64,000 bases of DNA from Liolophura sinensis (taxonomy: Eukaryota; Mollusca; Polyplacophora; Chitonida; Chitonidae). Positions within the stretch are counted from its first letter, which is position 1; the number at the start of each line of letters is the position of its first letter. The DNA lies in contig NC_088301.1 of assembly GCF_032854445.1 (NCBI RefSeq), forward strand, positions 44,883,116-44,947,115. The letters are read 5' to 3'. Under the pieces are notes generated by a model that was given only the letters and a program-made list of their open reading frames with translations, searched no databases and had not been told where the DNA came from. Of the stretch, positions 39,601 to 53,100 are shown one piece after another. A program made the translations under genes and the position numbers.

Positions 39601-42600
39601 AAATCGTAAATTTACTTTAACCGTGGTGCTAGCTATATTCTACGTGGTATCCTTCATATCAGTTTAATATTTCCGCCTGGCCTCTCTTGGATCTGAAGTA
39701 GCACTTTAAGTCAAACGAAGTAGTATTCCCGATAAGACATGGGGACATGGGGCAGTTTCTTACATACAGAGTTAATGGACTTCCCGGGAGATGGCACAGG
39801 CCTATACTCACCTGTTCTTGAGCATATTGTGATCCCAAGTTTGAGATCTAGTAGGTGGAGATCAGCTGAGCATTCAAAATTTGAAGATCTATTGCTAATG
39901 ATTTCTGGCCTGTCTGAAAATATACGAATACACAAAGTATTTAGTTCTTTGCTATATCCCGTATGCATGTATGTGTGGAGGGAGGTAAAGCGGGATAATG
40001 CATGCACCTCGCTACCTCGCCGTGTTTTTGTAGAGGTATAGCAAATGGTGTAACGGCTTCCACATGTGATGTGTTCATATAACCGGGTATACATACCAAA
40101 AGAAAGCATATCTTAATGTCGGAATATTTATGATGAAAGTTTGTTGTAGAGATGATTTTTTTTTTGTCTAGGAAGAGAAACAACGTGTCTGTACTATTCA
40201 GGATTTATTCAGTAAACAATGTAATATAAGCGTCATATGGGTTTCGCTCGTGCGAATGTATTCCAAATTTCGATGTATTTTTGGGGCGCGCGAACAGTAA
40301 AACTAAATACTGTATAGTAGTACATGTTAGTTGTGTACTATACTAACAACTGCTTTATTCTGCGGTCAAATTTTAGACCACGGGAATGGGTACATGTATG
40401 TACACAGAAAACCTGACCTTATTTGCGTGGATGCTGTGTTGGGAAAATCATTGGCATTTTGGTAAGCCGTTTAGTGTTTATTGATTGAACTGAGCATGTG
40501 CACTCACCACTGGTACACTTCAGGATAAGGGAGGGGCTGAAGTCTTGGTTCTTCTCACACGTGTATTTGCTACAGAACCCTAAGGCAAACAACAACAAAA
40601 GCAGGAAATAAAGAGTTATACCACTGCACGCAAAGGAACACGATAATAATTGTTTTAAGAAAAGCACACTTATAGTGTTTGATATTCTACAATTAACCTG
40701 ACTTGTTTCATAGAAATAAATAAGAACAGTAAACAATGAAGAAAAATGTTGTGCTTCCTGTACAACACCGCTTTACTTGTATCGTATCCCATATTACATT
40801 TTTGCTCAGAAGCTATTGGAGTTAGGCGTGTTACACTATTACTATGTGAGCGCCATATATACGCGTGCAAATGTGGGCTCTGTAATGTACAAAGATTGAT
40901 ACAAATAGAAATACTTACAAACAGCCAGCCATGAAATTTTATTATATTTGTATTAGCTAACGTAGTTATGCGATTACTGGTTAGACGATATAATCCTGCA
41001 TTTTTCCCAGGAGGCAGATTTGCCGGATACGTGATATTCTTTCAGTTTGGGGGAGAGTAGACGGGTACACGGCACACATATTAGGGAATTGCTGGGCATT
41101 CGTCAGCCGTCCTGAAATACCCCCACATTAACGCGCGGCCTGACCTCTTTGCACGACAGCAGGAGCTGTTTCTAAGGTAACTGCTAAGTGGATTAGTCCT
41201 TCATTCGGACACATCAGTTGGTGCACACTACACATAAATACATATACCTCTTTTTTACGAAAAATACACTTTGTCATTGTTGAGATATGACAACCTCATA
41301 GAGATATCACCTCAAAAATATACACGTGTTTTTCAATTATTTAATTTTCCTTTTGTTTTTATTTTCAAGATCCCTAGATTTTATTTTTGTCCAGGCCTTG
41401 GTGCCAATATAAGCGGTCCATGGTGTTACCTGGGGACCATTTAAATATGACATATGTCTCTCTCGGCTGGTCTCATTCGAACATATACTGAATTGCCTCT
41501 ATATAAGTGAAGCTTCAGTGTGGCGTTAAATAACAATCCAAAAACAAAACAAAAAACAAAAAAATGGTTGAGCACAAGACTCATGATTGCCTTACTCGTG
41601 ATTAGAATATACATAAAGAAATATAAATGTTTGGGGAACTAAGACAACTTTCTATACACCGGTATACAGTTGTGGAATGTGCTGCAATACGATATTTAAG
41701 CCCTTACTCGTATACATATGCGCGTTAATCGCTCACGGTACTGACTTCCTCTCGTTTGACAGAGGGTCAATCTGTGAAGTCTTGCACTAGCTTCATGTAT
41801 GTGGCATGTAAATCGTATGGAATATTGATTGCATTTTATCCAGATGTTAAACCCTTATTGACATATTAAATCATACTCCTTACAGCACATGTACGCTCTC
41901 TACCTTTCACTGTACACCACCAAGAGCAAATTATGTACAGAAATCCTGAACAACGCCGAGGTCACGGTGATGAGGCAGGGAGTGACGTCAAAAAATACAA
42001 ACAATCCGTCTCAACCTTTGTCTCCAGTAATATACATCACACACACACACGCAGTCTCTTTCTCTAGAGTATGTACGACATGATTCTAACCAAAGCCTGA
42101 AACAATTTTATTGATGAATGTTAAATGTGTTCCACGGGAGGAGACAAGTGATGAGGCTAAACCTGAATATGCCAAATTCCCTAATGTAATGCATTCATAT
42201 GCATGTATCCCTGGTTTATATATGCAGATGTTTGGATTTTTAATGTATGTGAATATTTTCATCTATCCCGATACTCTGATATTGTCTCATTATTGAAAAG
42301 TATACAGCTTGCTTTGCAGGAATAACGTTTTCGATACAAATTTATGTATGGTCTTGTGTAGGCAAAAGTATACTAACAACTTCGTCTATATTTATATACT
42401 GGCTAATCCACTAATCCATACTACTTACAAGTCAATTAAAAAGAACATTCAGCTCGATTTACGTTTAACTTAAATAACCCATTAACAACAATTTCTCTAT
42501 TATATAGCGAAATATATGGCAATGTTGATATTCCAGGCGTTTAAAAAAAAATCAGTTTTTTAGGATGTCAGGATAATCTCGACACGAATTTGAACACGCA

Positions 42601-45242
42601 TAACTGGTGGTACTATAACAATGCGTGTGTAAAAAGAAATAAACATGTATATGGAGCCACAAACCAAACCAATAGTCAAGGCAACAGAACGCCGAAAATC
42701 CTGAACGTTCTGCTAGCATTATAACTTTTATATCAAAATAAATCTCATTACATTGTTTAATGTTATTGTGTGCTATATGTCATGACAAAATAGCACAGTA
42801 GGTAACTGTAGTTTAGCCAGTGAAGTTTAATACCTCTGCTTAAGCAGTTGTGTTATAGGGGACGTGTAATTTGTTACTATTTATGCATTCACATGAACAG
42901 TTCGAATAATACTCAACTGAGGTAATGCATACGCATATTGGAACTGAAGCAGACAATATTATACATTAGAATGTCTGTCTAACAATATTTGAGTAATTTC
43001 GAGTACCAGTCAGTAAATGTGCAAATGAAAGTAGATCATATATACTGAAACATTTTCTACCACTTCGCAAAATATATAGTCGAGTATTCACAACTTGTAC
43101 ACAGACACAGACACTACAATAACGTGTATGTAATAACGTGCTGTGTTAGATTGGGAGATCGTTTAAGTAGGTTGTCATGTACAGCGGGTTTGTGGCTCAC
43201 GTCTGTGAGTTCATGTTGTGCAAATAGCGGACTCTTCTTAACGCCTCTCGCTTCAGCAACGGCGTGTTGGACACTTCCTCAAAACTTATTTTTAAGCCTG
43301 TCCTGCGTGACCAACGCTAATTTATCGAATTAAGAAATACAACATTCCCTCCTATGAACGTGTCCAACTCTCTGTAGCCTGCAGGTGTGTCATGGCTACT
43401 CGCATACCCAGATGCAACAAAGTGCAGGTGTATATCATTCGCAGGCAGAAGTAAACCTTGTACATGCATTTTAGTTGCAATTCTGTTCATATTTCTTCAT
43501 TAATACTTAAACACTTAACGTCTATACGTCTCTTTTCTATGCAATAAACCGTAAAACGTTTTAAATAAAAAATTCACAACCTATAAACTCCAGTAAAGTA
43601 AATGTCCTGGACTGATATATATGTGCAGGTGCGTGCCTTTTAGCCCAACAGACAGAGCAGCGTCTGGACTGCCAAGTTGAATGACACGTGTCTGGAAGCA
43701 TTACATGCTAACATAAACAACAGAACCATTGTCTGTATGCATATTCTTTCAATTTGTTCACATCGGACAGGGGTTAGGTTCTCAAGACAGATACCTTGAC
43801 ATGCCCGACAGGATATAGTTACTTGACTTATGTACTATTGCGTTTTTCCTCCTACGCAGCTTTTCTACTTACATGAAGAAACATTTCCGTCAGTTTGCAA
43901 ATTAAGATTTTCTAACACTATTACTGTTTTATACTGTATTTATAGGAATTTGAATATCAAATAGTGTGCTAACTGTTAACAGAGTTTACATAATGCCAAC
44001 ATACACAAACGCTACATATTCTTTGTTTCTTTTTTTGGGGGGGGGGGAGGGATGTGATTGATTTTATAGCTGAGGGCTGTTAGTCGTCGCTCATTGAAGA
44101 ACTGTTACTTTTACACCTGTTGTATCGCGAAAAAACCTATAGATGCATGCCTTATGGTTCATTCATGGGTGATGTTAAGAATTTTGTACAGTGGTTCTCT
44201 TGATTGTCGCTCACGGTTAACAGAATTTCAAAATGGTCAATGTTAACCTGTATGGCTATGCTGAGTGAATGTCATCTCATACAGTCATCTGTACACATCT
44301 TTACGAAAATATATACAAGGTTTAACTTCACTATTGAATATGTTTCTTTTATTGCTGATGACAAACAATACTGGAACAATGTAAATTTATTTAGAACCTA
44401 CCGACAAGCTCTCAGGCTACAATTGTATAGATATTATTTGTTACATTATAAATGTTGGAACGTTTTTGTTGGATGACGTGTGAATGGTGTATTTTAATGT
44501 TGTAAACCGTCCATTCCATGACAAATAAACGTATGCATGGCGAGGGGTTTTATCTGCTGACATATAGGCCTACATGTCCCATTCAATTGCCTTAATATTT
44601 GAAGTTCCATATTCGAGGACTAAAATCATCTTTGTTGGTGTTTAATCAAAATGTAGGAAGCTCATTCAAAAATCTTAAAGTGAAATATTTTTTGTAAATT
44701 TTACAACCTGCAATACTATTCATTGGATCTAATGGGCCGGATGGTTTGAGCATCTATCGAATTCTATAAACTCCCTTCCTTGCATCATCAAAAGAGACAA
44801 CCGCTTTCCTTTATACACTGATCCACTTTTTGCTAGAGTTTTAATTTTTTTAAATGGATCGTGGAGACTACTTTTGTGGCTGATCTCTAGAAACATGGAT
44901 GGGCTTTAGAGGCTGAAGATTTCTTAAATCTGGAAAGCATTTATGCCCCGCATAAATAAAAAAAACTTGTCACATGGTCAGCAGGACTTCAGTAAAATTT
45001 GTTTTATGATAAAAATACACTTATTTCTACTGATAATAAACATTTACTGGAAAAATCTTTTCCAACATAGCTGATTATATCTTATTCATTTCCCTCACTG
45101 AAAACCGTGAAACAGATTAACGACAGACGTATTTAAAATAAAGCTTTGTATGCAAACTTAACTTACCTTGAGCGATGACATTTCGAAATCCATTAATGAA
45201 AAAGAAATACAACAGAAATGCAGGAGTAAAAGCCTGCATCAT
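36610..45242 (-). CDS. Putative single-pass type I membrane protein with Tyr/Pro-rich tail (gene A)
   Basis: Exons: 45167-45242, 40508-40579, 39812-39913, 38881-39006, 38170-38365, 37300-37360, 36610-37032. All junctions are GT-AG and in phase (1,1,1,1,2,0), giving 351 residues. MMQAFTPAFLLYFFFINGF is a signal peptide. The ectodomain (about 26-154) has six cysteines (28, 33, 47, 64, 80, 122), enough for three disulphides, a glycosylation sequon at Asn57, and a Thr/Pro-rich stalk. The TM helix is about 155-180 (IGAVIGAFLGGALLTAIILV) followed by the stop-transfer RKKDKSRR. The tail of about 170 residues carries YATI, YSTV (YxxΦ), YING (pYxN-like) and the SH3-type RPARPERRAPPRP. A surface receptor or adhesion protein with signalling capacity is inferred; I recognise no named family. 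Intron 1 is 4.6 kb. Extra exons there cannot be ruled out, though the phases join without one. Confidence 0.75.
37854..37975 (+). mobile_element. SINE family 1, 3' half
   Basis: TTTCGCCGGTTTACTCCCAC, then GATGGTCGCCGTCGTATAAG and the tail GAGTACGGCGTAAAACATCA followed by ATCAAACAAA. The tRNA-like head is absent. Lies in an intron of gene A on the opposite strand. Confidence 0.8.
40580..45166. other. Long intron 1 of gene A
   Basis: A 4.6-kb intron with no supported exon. A scrap resembling the SINE tail (TATAAGTGAAGCTTCAGTGT, then GGCGTTAAATAACAATCC) is at about 41495-41542, and a G-run is at about 44037-44050. Otherwise I see only AT-rich single-copy sequence. Confidence 0.6.
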
Positions 45243-48200
45243 TTTTAAACGTTTGAAGTCGACAGTCTTTCCGAGCTTGGTTGGTCATGAAAACATAATT
45301 ACTGACACCTAAGGCAAACGTCGTCCCATACAGTGCTCAGTTTGTTGAACTTAATACGGCTTACACAGTCCGGCTCTGCACTCAGACATCTAACGTGCAG
45401 CGCGGAAAGATACATCAACGAAACGTGAGGTGAGTCGGCGCACTCAGTTTATATTCACACGATGAGGCTGTGTTTCGGTTCATTGCTCCCTGTGTTACAA
45501 TGGTTTTGTTCTCGTTTACAAAGGCTTCTATTTGACGAAAAAACGTCCAGGAGCGGCTCTTGGGTTGACATTTATACAACATCTACTGTGGAAGACAGTG
45601 GTAAACTGTGAACAATCTGAATATATATAACGTTAAAAAATTGCCATCTTTGTTTCTGACCAGTATGTCTTTAAGTAGATACCTGAGTCGTTACCAAATT
45701 CAGCTAGATGTAACACAAAAGAGTTTGGGGTGAGCATCGCACCATCGCATCTGGAATGGGTGAAAACAAAAAAGGCATTCTTTATACTTTGTGTCTATTT
45801 GGGCCACTGTCTCTTTTCAGCTGCTATTTTTGAATAATTTTAAACCGTTTTTTTTTTCTTACATTTTATAACAATTGTTTTTTTATTGGTTCCATACACT
45901 ACACACCTGAAATTGTATCTTATTCGTCATTTTTTCCCGAAGCAGCTGAAACCGTTAGCCAGGCACACTTTATACATAGTGCTCGCATAGAGCTATGTAA
46001 ACAATGTTAGGAAATGTTATAGGATAGAAAATTCACTTTCACAAATATAAATGTACACGCACGCTAGCTCACAACAAAGGACTACTCCGCTGACATTTTC
46101 ATCTTCAATTTACGTGGAAGAAACCCCATTAGTGTGGGTCGGCAATATGTATTGTAAAAGTCTGAGTGCAATCTAACACTTGTCTTCGTGTTTATTTTTT
46201 CAAAGAGTTTATATGATCAGAATAATCAAACACGTAAAATTCAAATAGTTCTAGACCCTTAACATGCATATCAGATTCGCGGATCCATAAAAACATGGAC
46301 TTTGATACATTAATTGAATATATTGTTTTCATGTTGTTTGGGGTTTTGACTTTTACTTAATACAAGATAGCTTTATGTTTAGCGTTGTTACAGTCAACCA
46401 CTATAATTCATTTCATAGAAACCGAGAATGTGCTGAAAATTACAATCAGATGACTTAGATATCACTCATATCTCGAGGGTTATTCGCTTGCTGACACATT
46501 CATTTATTAAAATTTACTGATGTACCCTTGAAGACTTACATTTCAAAGACAATGCCTTCACGGACAAGCCAATGCCCATATTGTGATCGTTCCACTAAAT
46601 ACATCTTTACCACGGTGTACCACGAAGAACAACAATATGTTACACACTCTTAAAATTAAGTCTTGTTTGAGAAGACTTTCATATTCATTATTTGTGATTC
46701 AGTCAGGTAATTGGAGGCAAGATGAGATATCGCAAAAGAAAAACATGAACAAAGGTTGTTCGGAAATACAAAAAAATTGGTATACTCCATCTGCTTGCTC
46801 ACTTTGAATCAGCACGCTAGAAATGGGAGTGAACCGGATATGACACATCCATGATATATATACGCGAGAGCTGTATTGGAGAACATAACTATAAACCTTT
46901 TTTAATTGTGCTCTCTAATAACCAAGTCTAAAACTTTATATCACGGGAGGCGCAGATTAATGGATGCGTACCAAAAATGAATTATTTATGAATCACACAT
47001 CTTTAGTCCGAACCGGTAAACACACACACACACACAAAAATTCGCTAAGGTTGCTCGGGTAGAAATTTACAAAAGAAAAAAAGACGACTCACAAAAATAG
47101 GTGCGCATGTAAGTTACATGCATATGCATGGCCTCGAGGCGTATATGCCTTCGTTGTATCGTTTAACATACTTTCATCATTCGTCAACAACACAACAATA
47201 ACATGGCGTTCTTTTCTGTGGAAGTCGGAATTCACGACCCTTCTTCAAACCCTCCCTTGAAGTGGGGTATCACTGATTACTTGTAGATTCATACCAAGAA
47301 ACACCGTGCAGGTAGACGTACGAATGAAAAAAAAAAAAAAACTTGCGTTCGTCATATGAAGAACAATTAGAAGATACATCCTATGTTCTTCCCTCTGACA
47401 GTATTTAGTTTATTGCTTCCATTATGATACAACGTCCAAATCGTACATCATACGCCTCAACTGTACTTTGTTATATGGATACATAAATATTTATTAAATA
47501 GACCCTACCATATAATATTTGTGATTTGATATAGGAACTAATGGTTGTGACAATCACGATTTCTTTCACGGAATTACAACTTGGAAATTGAAAAAGTTCG
47601 TCATGCAGTAACACACACTAGGTCGGTGGATCACCGCGAACATTCCGCCTTCATTCACTAACAAAACTCACAGCATTGGTATTTGTGAACAATCATCCAT
47701 ATACATTTGCTGCGTGTTTCATGGACAGTGTACACGTTTCTCAATTTACTGATACATGCGTTTTTCTTTCGCTACTAGCCTGGTCAGGAATATTTTACGC
47801 TTAAACGCATCTATAGTGGTGAACATTCTGACGTAACGACTCTGCAGATATAAGAGCGAGAGCTGGATGGACTGTCCTGAATGGCAAAGAAGGGTAGTCC
47901 GTAAGTCTGACCTCCCCCGGCCTTTCACCTCCCCACGCATCGTCCCTCGATGACTAACATTAAAACCATATTAACAGGTTAATGTGCAGATACATTCCTC
48001 TCAAGATGGATCACTGAAAGAAGCACAGAAGCAAATACTTTAATTATATTTAAAAGCTTCGTCATGAAATCTGTAAGCGATTTATTTAAATTTATTTTAT
48101 AAAATGCGCTACGCGTAAAGAAACATTTCATAAATATGCAGACATATGTGGTACCTATACAATTTGCATATGTGAAGCTACAAGCATAAAAGGCATATAC

Positions 48201-50150
48201 CGTTACGGCAGAGTAAACCACCACGTATTGGCTTTATAATTCACGAGTCACGGTCGACCGACTTTTCCATATACAAATAATAAAATTCCGTACCTGGCCA
48301 ATTATAAACATTCTTTAGTCCTTTGTAAAATTTCCAGGTACACATGTGGCTTTTGATGTCAAAGTGTAAACAAACAGATGCATACAATCGTATATATCAT
48401 TTGGGGCTATAGAGTGTAAGGAGCACGAAAAAAAAACAAAAAAAAAAACAAATGCAAAATGGGAACATCTATGTATGTAGGTCTTCTTTCAAATAGAAAT
48501 TAAAGATAATACATGGAGAAACCTTATTAGCTATACACATACTTTATTCTATTTTCCATCAAAAGTTTGTTATCTGACTTTTCAAACAACTAAATCTATA
48601 CAACAAACCATTTCAATATCTTTTAGCATGAAATTGCGAATAAAGCACATATACACCAAAACAGGTCATATATCTATACCGGTACAATTAAATTACAAAT
48701 GTGCATGAAAAATAAAATCTCACCGAAGCAAGCAGAATTTATATTCTGAAAGAAACTATTTTGTTGTGACTTCATTCCCTATATCTGTATAGAATTAATG
48801 AAGGCTACCTACATGTAGGTGTATTTCTAACGGTGTGCCCGAGTTAAAGGCTTCTCCATCACATATTAGATACTATATACATACAAGTAAATGGGATGTT
48901 TTTAGTTTATACACTTTGACCACAGGAATGTACCGGGCAAGGACTTCTATCATACATCTACAAACACGGAACTTTCCAATTATACGTCCTAATACTCCAT
49001 GAAGTCGTTTCAGTCTAGAAGGCCACATGATAATATTGAAATTTCTCTGGAAAAACTCATTCTAGTACGTACTTAAGGGGAAGTTTCTGTCTAGGGCGAT
49101 TCGCGTACAATACCAACCCAGTGGTAAATCTATACTGCCATGCGAGTATTTATATATTTTAATGCTTTATGTGAAAGAAACGGTAGATAAAAACATCTTT
49201 CCCTTTCATATATCCGGGCCAATGTGAGGTCTACATTATCCATAAAAATATCATTTCCCGTGATATTTACGTATGCAAATAGACAATATCTGATGAAATG
49301 AAAGTTCTATCGATGTAATTACATTGTTTTCCGCAATTTTTTTTTTCATTTTTGACTAAGTATAATGAGATTTTTTTCCGGATCCGTGTTAAGGTTTCTA
49401 AAACTAGTCACAAGAACACAATTGGGGCGAAGAAAACATCTTTGGCGACTGAGGTGCCATCTCAGGGTTCGAGCTCGTTGTTAATATTTTGGGAAATTAT
49501 CTCGTGGACCGAGAACAAATTCAAAAATAACAAGTTGAACATAAGTATGAAAACTATATGGATTTTTCTTTTTCACTCAATTAATGTACTTTTTTAAATT
49601 CAAATTTGGGTGTTATGGGTTCTGTATTCGTCTATCAACACTATAATCCGCTGATACATCAGTGGGTATGCCCTGGATTGAATGAGGATCAATCCCGTGG
49701 TGAAACGTATTACTGGCTAAAACACTGACAAATCCGCTGAAAATGGCTTCAACCTGGCATTAACATGAATTACATACATACTGTCTTCAGTCACTTTTGA
49801 ACTGATATAATTTAAATATCAGGTTCAGTTGTGAACTGTGAATCAATCTGACATAATTATAAAGGTAAGTGGGGCATAGGCTGTTGTTACACAAGTCCAA
49901 AAAATGAATGAACAGACTTTTTACATATATCTATAGCACAGCTAACGCAATAAGACCGGTATATATGAGGCAAAAGATGAAATGATGTCACTCAATTATA
50001 CAAGCTTATACATGTTAATTGTTGGGTGGGCGATTTGTCAGATGTTTATTACCTAGCAATAAACATGCAGCAATACTAACGAACGAACATACTGCATCTA
50101 GAAGATATTAATCAGAATTTTAGGCACACATGACATCAGTCGACTGTTCT
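45243..50150. other. Gene-poor interval between genes A and B
   Basis: About 4.9 kb with no reading frame that shows codon structure or splice context. The promoter of gene A should lie at its left end. Several A/T-rich runs (47326-47341, 48428-48450) and an (AC)n run at 47021-47036 are present. Confidence 0.55.
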
Positions 50151-53100
50151 TCACAGTTTGGATTCCTCCGTATCCGACTTAGGCCTCCTTGGTGGCTTCC
50201 TTGGCTTCCTCGCTTTAGGTTGTGGTATCAAGCGATTTACCGATGATACTCCTGTCTCCGAATTATTCTCCATGTCTTCGTTGGGCATGTTGTCAGCGTC
50301 CTCCTCCTTTTCGGACTCTTCTTCGCCTTTCTGTGGATCCACTTCCAGAACAAAGTACACGTTATGAACGCTCTGGCCACTCTCTTTGCTGGACGGACGA
50401 TGCCCATTTTTGGGACTTCCAGATTCGTTCCCGTCGAGTTCCTCATACAAGCCTTTGGATGAGGCCCTGTCGTACTTCGTATGAGGCATGATGATGGGCC
50501 CCTCTGTGTAAATACCCTCAGAGGATAGTGCTGGTGGAGGCATGGGACCACGGAGCATGCCAGGAAACCCGGCTTTGGAATCAGATCGATCTTCTCTGAA
50601 GGACGTAAGAACAAGTACTTTAGAGGTTCTCTTCGCTGTTATGACAACAATTTTGCTTATGATATTATAAACCTGATAGAAATGACGTAGACAATGAGAA
50701 ACAATTCTCAGTTGTGGTCCATGACCAAGACGGGCATTCGGCCATCTAGATGTTGCACAAGGGAAGATAATTAGTGTGATGTAGCCCATTACTCAGTGAT
50801 ATAACCCACCGAATTATACCACAGAGTTATCCCCCCTTAGACAACATCAAGCTGGCGCTATGAAGATACCTATAATTATAATGGCCATAATTGAGGACTA
50901 TTTACCACTAGTCCCGTGATTTTAATGAAGTTATGGCAACATGTTCGATACAGGTTGGTCACAATCTGATAAGCGGTGAACAACATGTAGAACACTCATA
51001 AATTATTCTGGAAGTGTTGCAGCTGAAACAATAAGCCCACCCCTTCACTTAATCGTACTTTGCGCTTTGACCCACAAATAATCCTAACAACGATTATGTA
51101 AGAAAAAGTAATGGAAGCCAGTGCCAGTTCTAAAATTTGTAAATGTTTACCATAACTAAACCTCTGTAACTTGTATATGTATACACTGCTGTATCCATGT
51201 AAGACAACTCCCTGCGACAATGTTTTATTTTCTGTACACATTGCACATCCGCCCTTTTACAGTTGAGTCATTAAGTTACTACATCACAAAAGTATGGTAT
51301 CAATCTACAGGTGTGCCATATCTCTCATGCGTGGACGTTACCTGCTGCGGGTCTCCGATGGTTGGTGTCCACGCCGTTTCATCAGATTCACAATGAGTAG
51401 AGCCATGAACACCCCAATCACAATGCCGGTGCCAAAGGTCCCGATCAGCTCTCCAAGATGATTTACTACAATAAGTTATCATACTGAAAATTACATATGA
51501 ATGTTAACGGAGAAGAAAACCTAAAAACGGGACACTAAATGCTGAAAAGAGCACATTTCTTTCTATCTGGTGGTGCCTGCTGCATAATTTTGCCATTTTT
51601 CCTCACCATACTCGTAAAGCCTGAAAACGGCAAAGCTGGCATAAATCGATGAGACCATCGCGTCCTCCATCTTCAACACCCTGTAATTTATGCTGGGGTG
51701 TAATTTATGCTCAGCCAAGGATAGTCATTAAAACTGCCGGCTTGTTCGGTTTCCCGATCGTCAAGCGGAAAACGACTTGTACAGTTCGCTACCTTCTGGG
51801 AAGAAGAGTTCTACCGGAAATGTACATACTGCACTTCGGTCGTTTCGGACGGCAATTCTCCTCCGAACACAGAAGACTTCAGGGCTAGTTCTTAGGCAAA
51901 ATGGAGTCGCCCACAGTGGATTTTGGCACTGACTTTTATTATAATTTATCAACTTGAGGTACATATTAGAATGTTTTTTATGGCATGCACCTGCGAGGAA
52001 AATCATAATCTTTTCATTGGTATTTGACTGATATTTAAATTTTCTTCTCCTTTAATAAACTTCACACAGCACTTTCAATTGTTGTCACATTTAAATTCCC
52101 AATCCCGTTGCACACCATTTTCCTTCACCAAGAAACCTTGCCGGCGTGGTATAAATGCAGACTTTTGTAGTACGCCGTTTAACACAAACAGTCAGTCAGT
52201 TCTACTCATTTATATGAAAGGAAGATGACAATCTATCATAGATAAGAAATCAGTAGGCCATTTACTGATGGCATGACGTGACAACATGTGAGTGAGTGAG
52301 TGCTTGGGGTTTAACGTCGTACTCAACAATTTTTCGGTCATATGGCGACGAGTGGCGACATGTGGTTTTCCAAAGCAGCACCGTTCGTGACTATTCTTCC
52401 GATGTGGACGGGGTGAGGTAAAAAAAATGTCAAGTAGGCGTACTTCATAGGTTAGGTTGACCAGAGGCCAAGTTCCAATGGGTATGTGTGACAATCTGTT
52501 GACTACATTGTTGTCAATGGTCTGGATTTATTAGCTATGCTGTAGTATTTTAAATGTCAGGCACACCAATAATCACAAAGTCGTCGTTGGGGTTGTTCAT
52601 TGTCTTAAACACCTAGACACAATCCCTGACATGTTCAAACATCACGTGGCCCTAGTTTATGAGATAAACATGTCTGACCAAATACCTGTCACTGGTATGA
52701 CTCACTTTGCCATACGAGATTTATCATAAGAAACATTTGACTGTTTAATACTGAAATACCATACAGTACAGCGGAACTGTGATCTTTTTCATTAATTCAA
52801 GGTAAATCTATCGTGAAACTGTTTATTTGCCCCTATAAGCAATCCATCGTCACATTTTCTCTCCCTCAGCTAAAGTATCCAACAACAGTGTAAGTTTCCC
52901 AGTTCGGAAAAGGATTTATTTAAATCTCCGCCGGCTAAGTTTTCGATATAGATATAGAATAGAAACTCGATATAGAACGTGGAGCACACAATGTTCCCCA
53001 GAACATGGAGCACATTGTGTTCCCTTGAATGTTGAACCCACTGTGTTTCGCAGTATGTGGAACACAGGGAAAAAAACTGTGTTCCCCATGATTTGGAGCG

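Noticed and set aside
43124-43333. 69-codon plus-strand frame with several cysteines in intron 1 of gene A
   Set aside because: It starts in (ACAC)-rich sequence, has no acceptor or donor, and no similarity to neighbouring ectodomain exons.
51649-51888. 79-codon plus-strand frame in an intron of gene B
   Set aside because: No splice context, no recognisable domain, and it lies antisense inside an intron.
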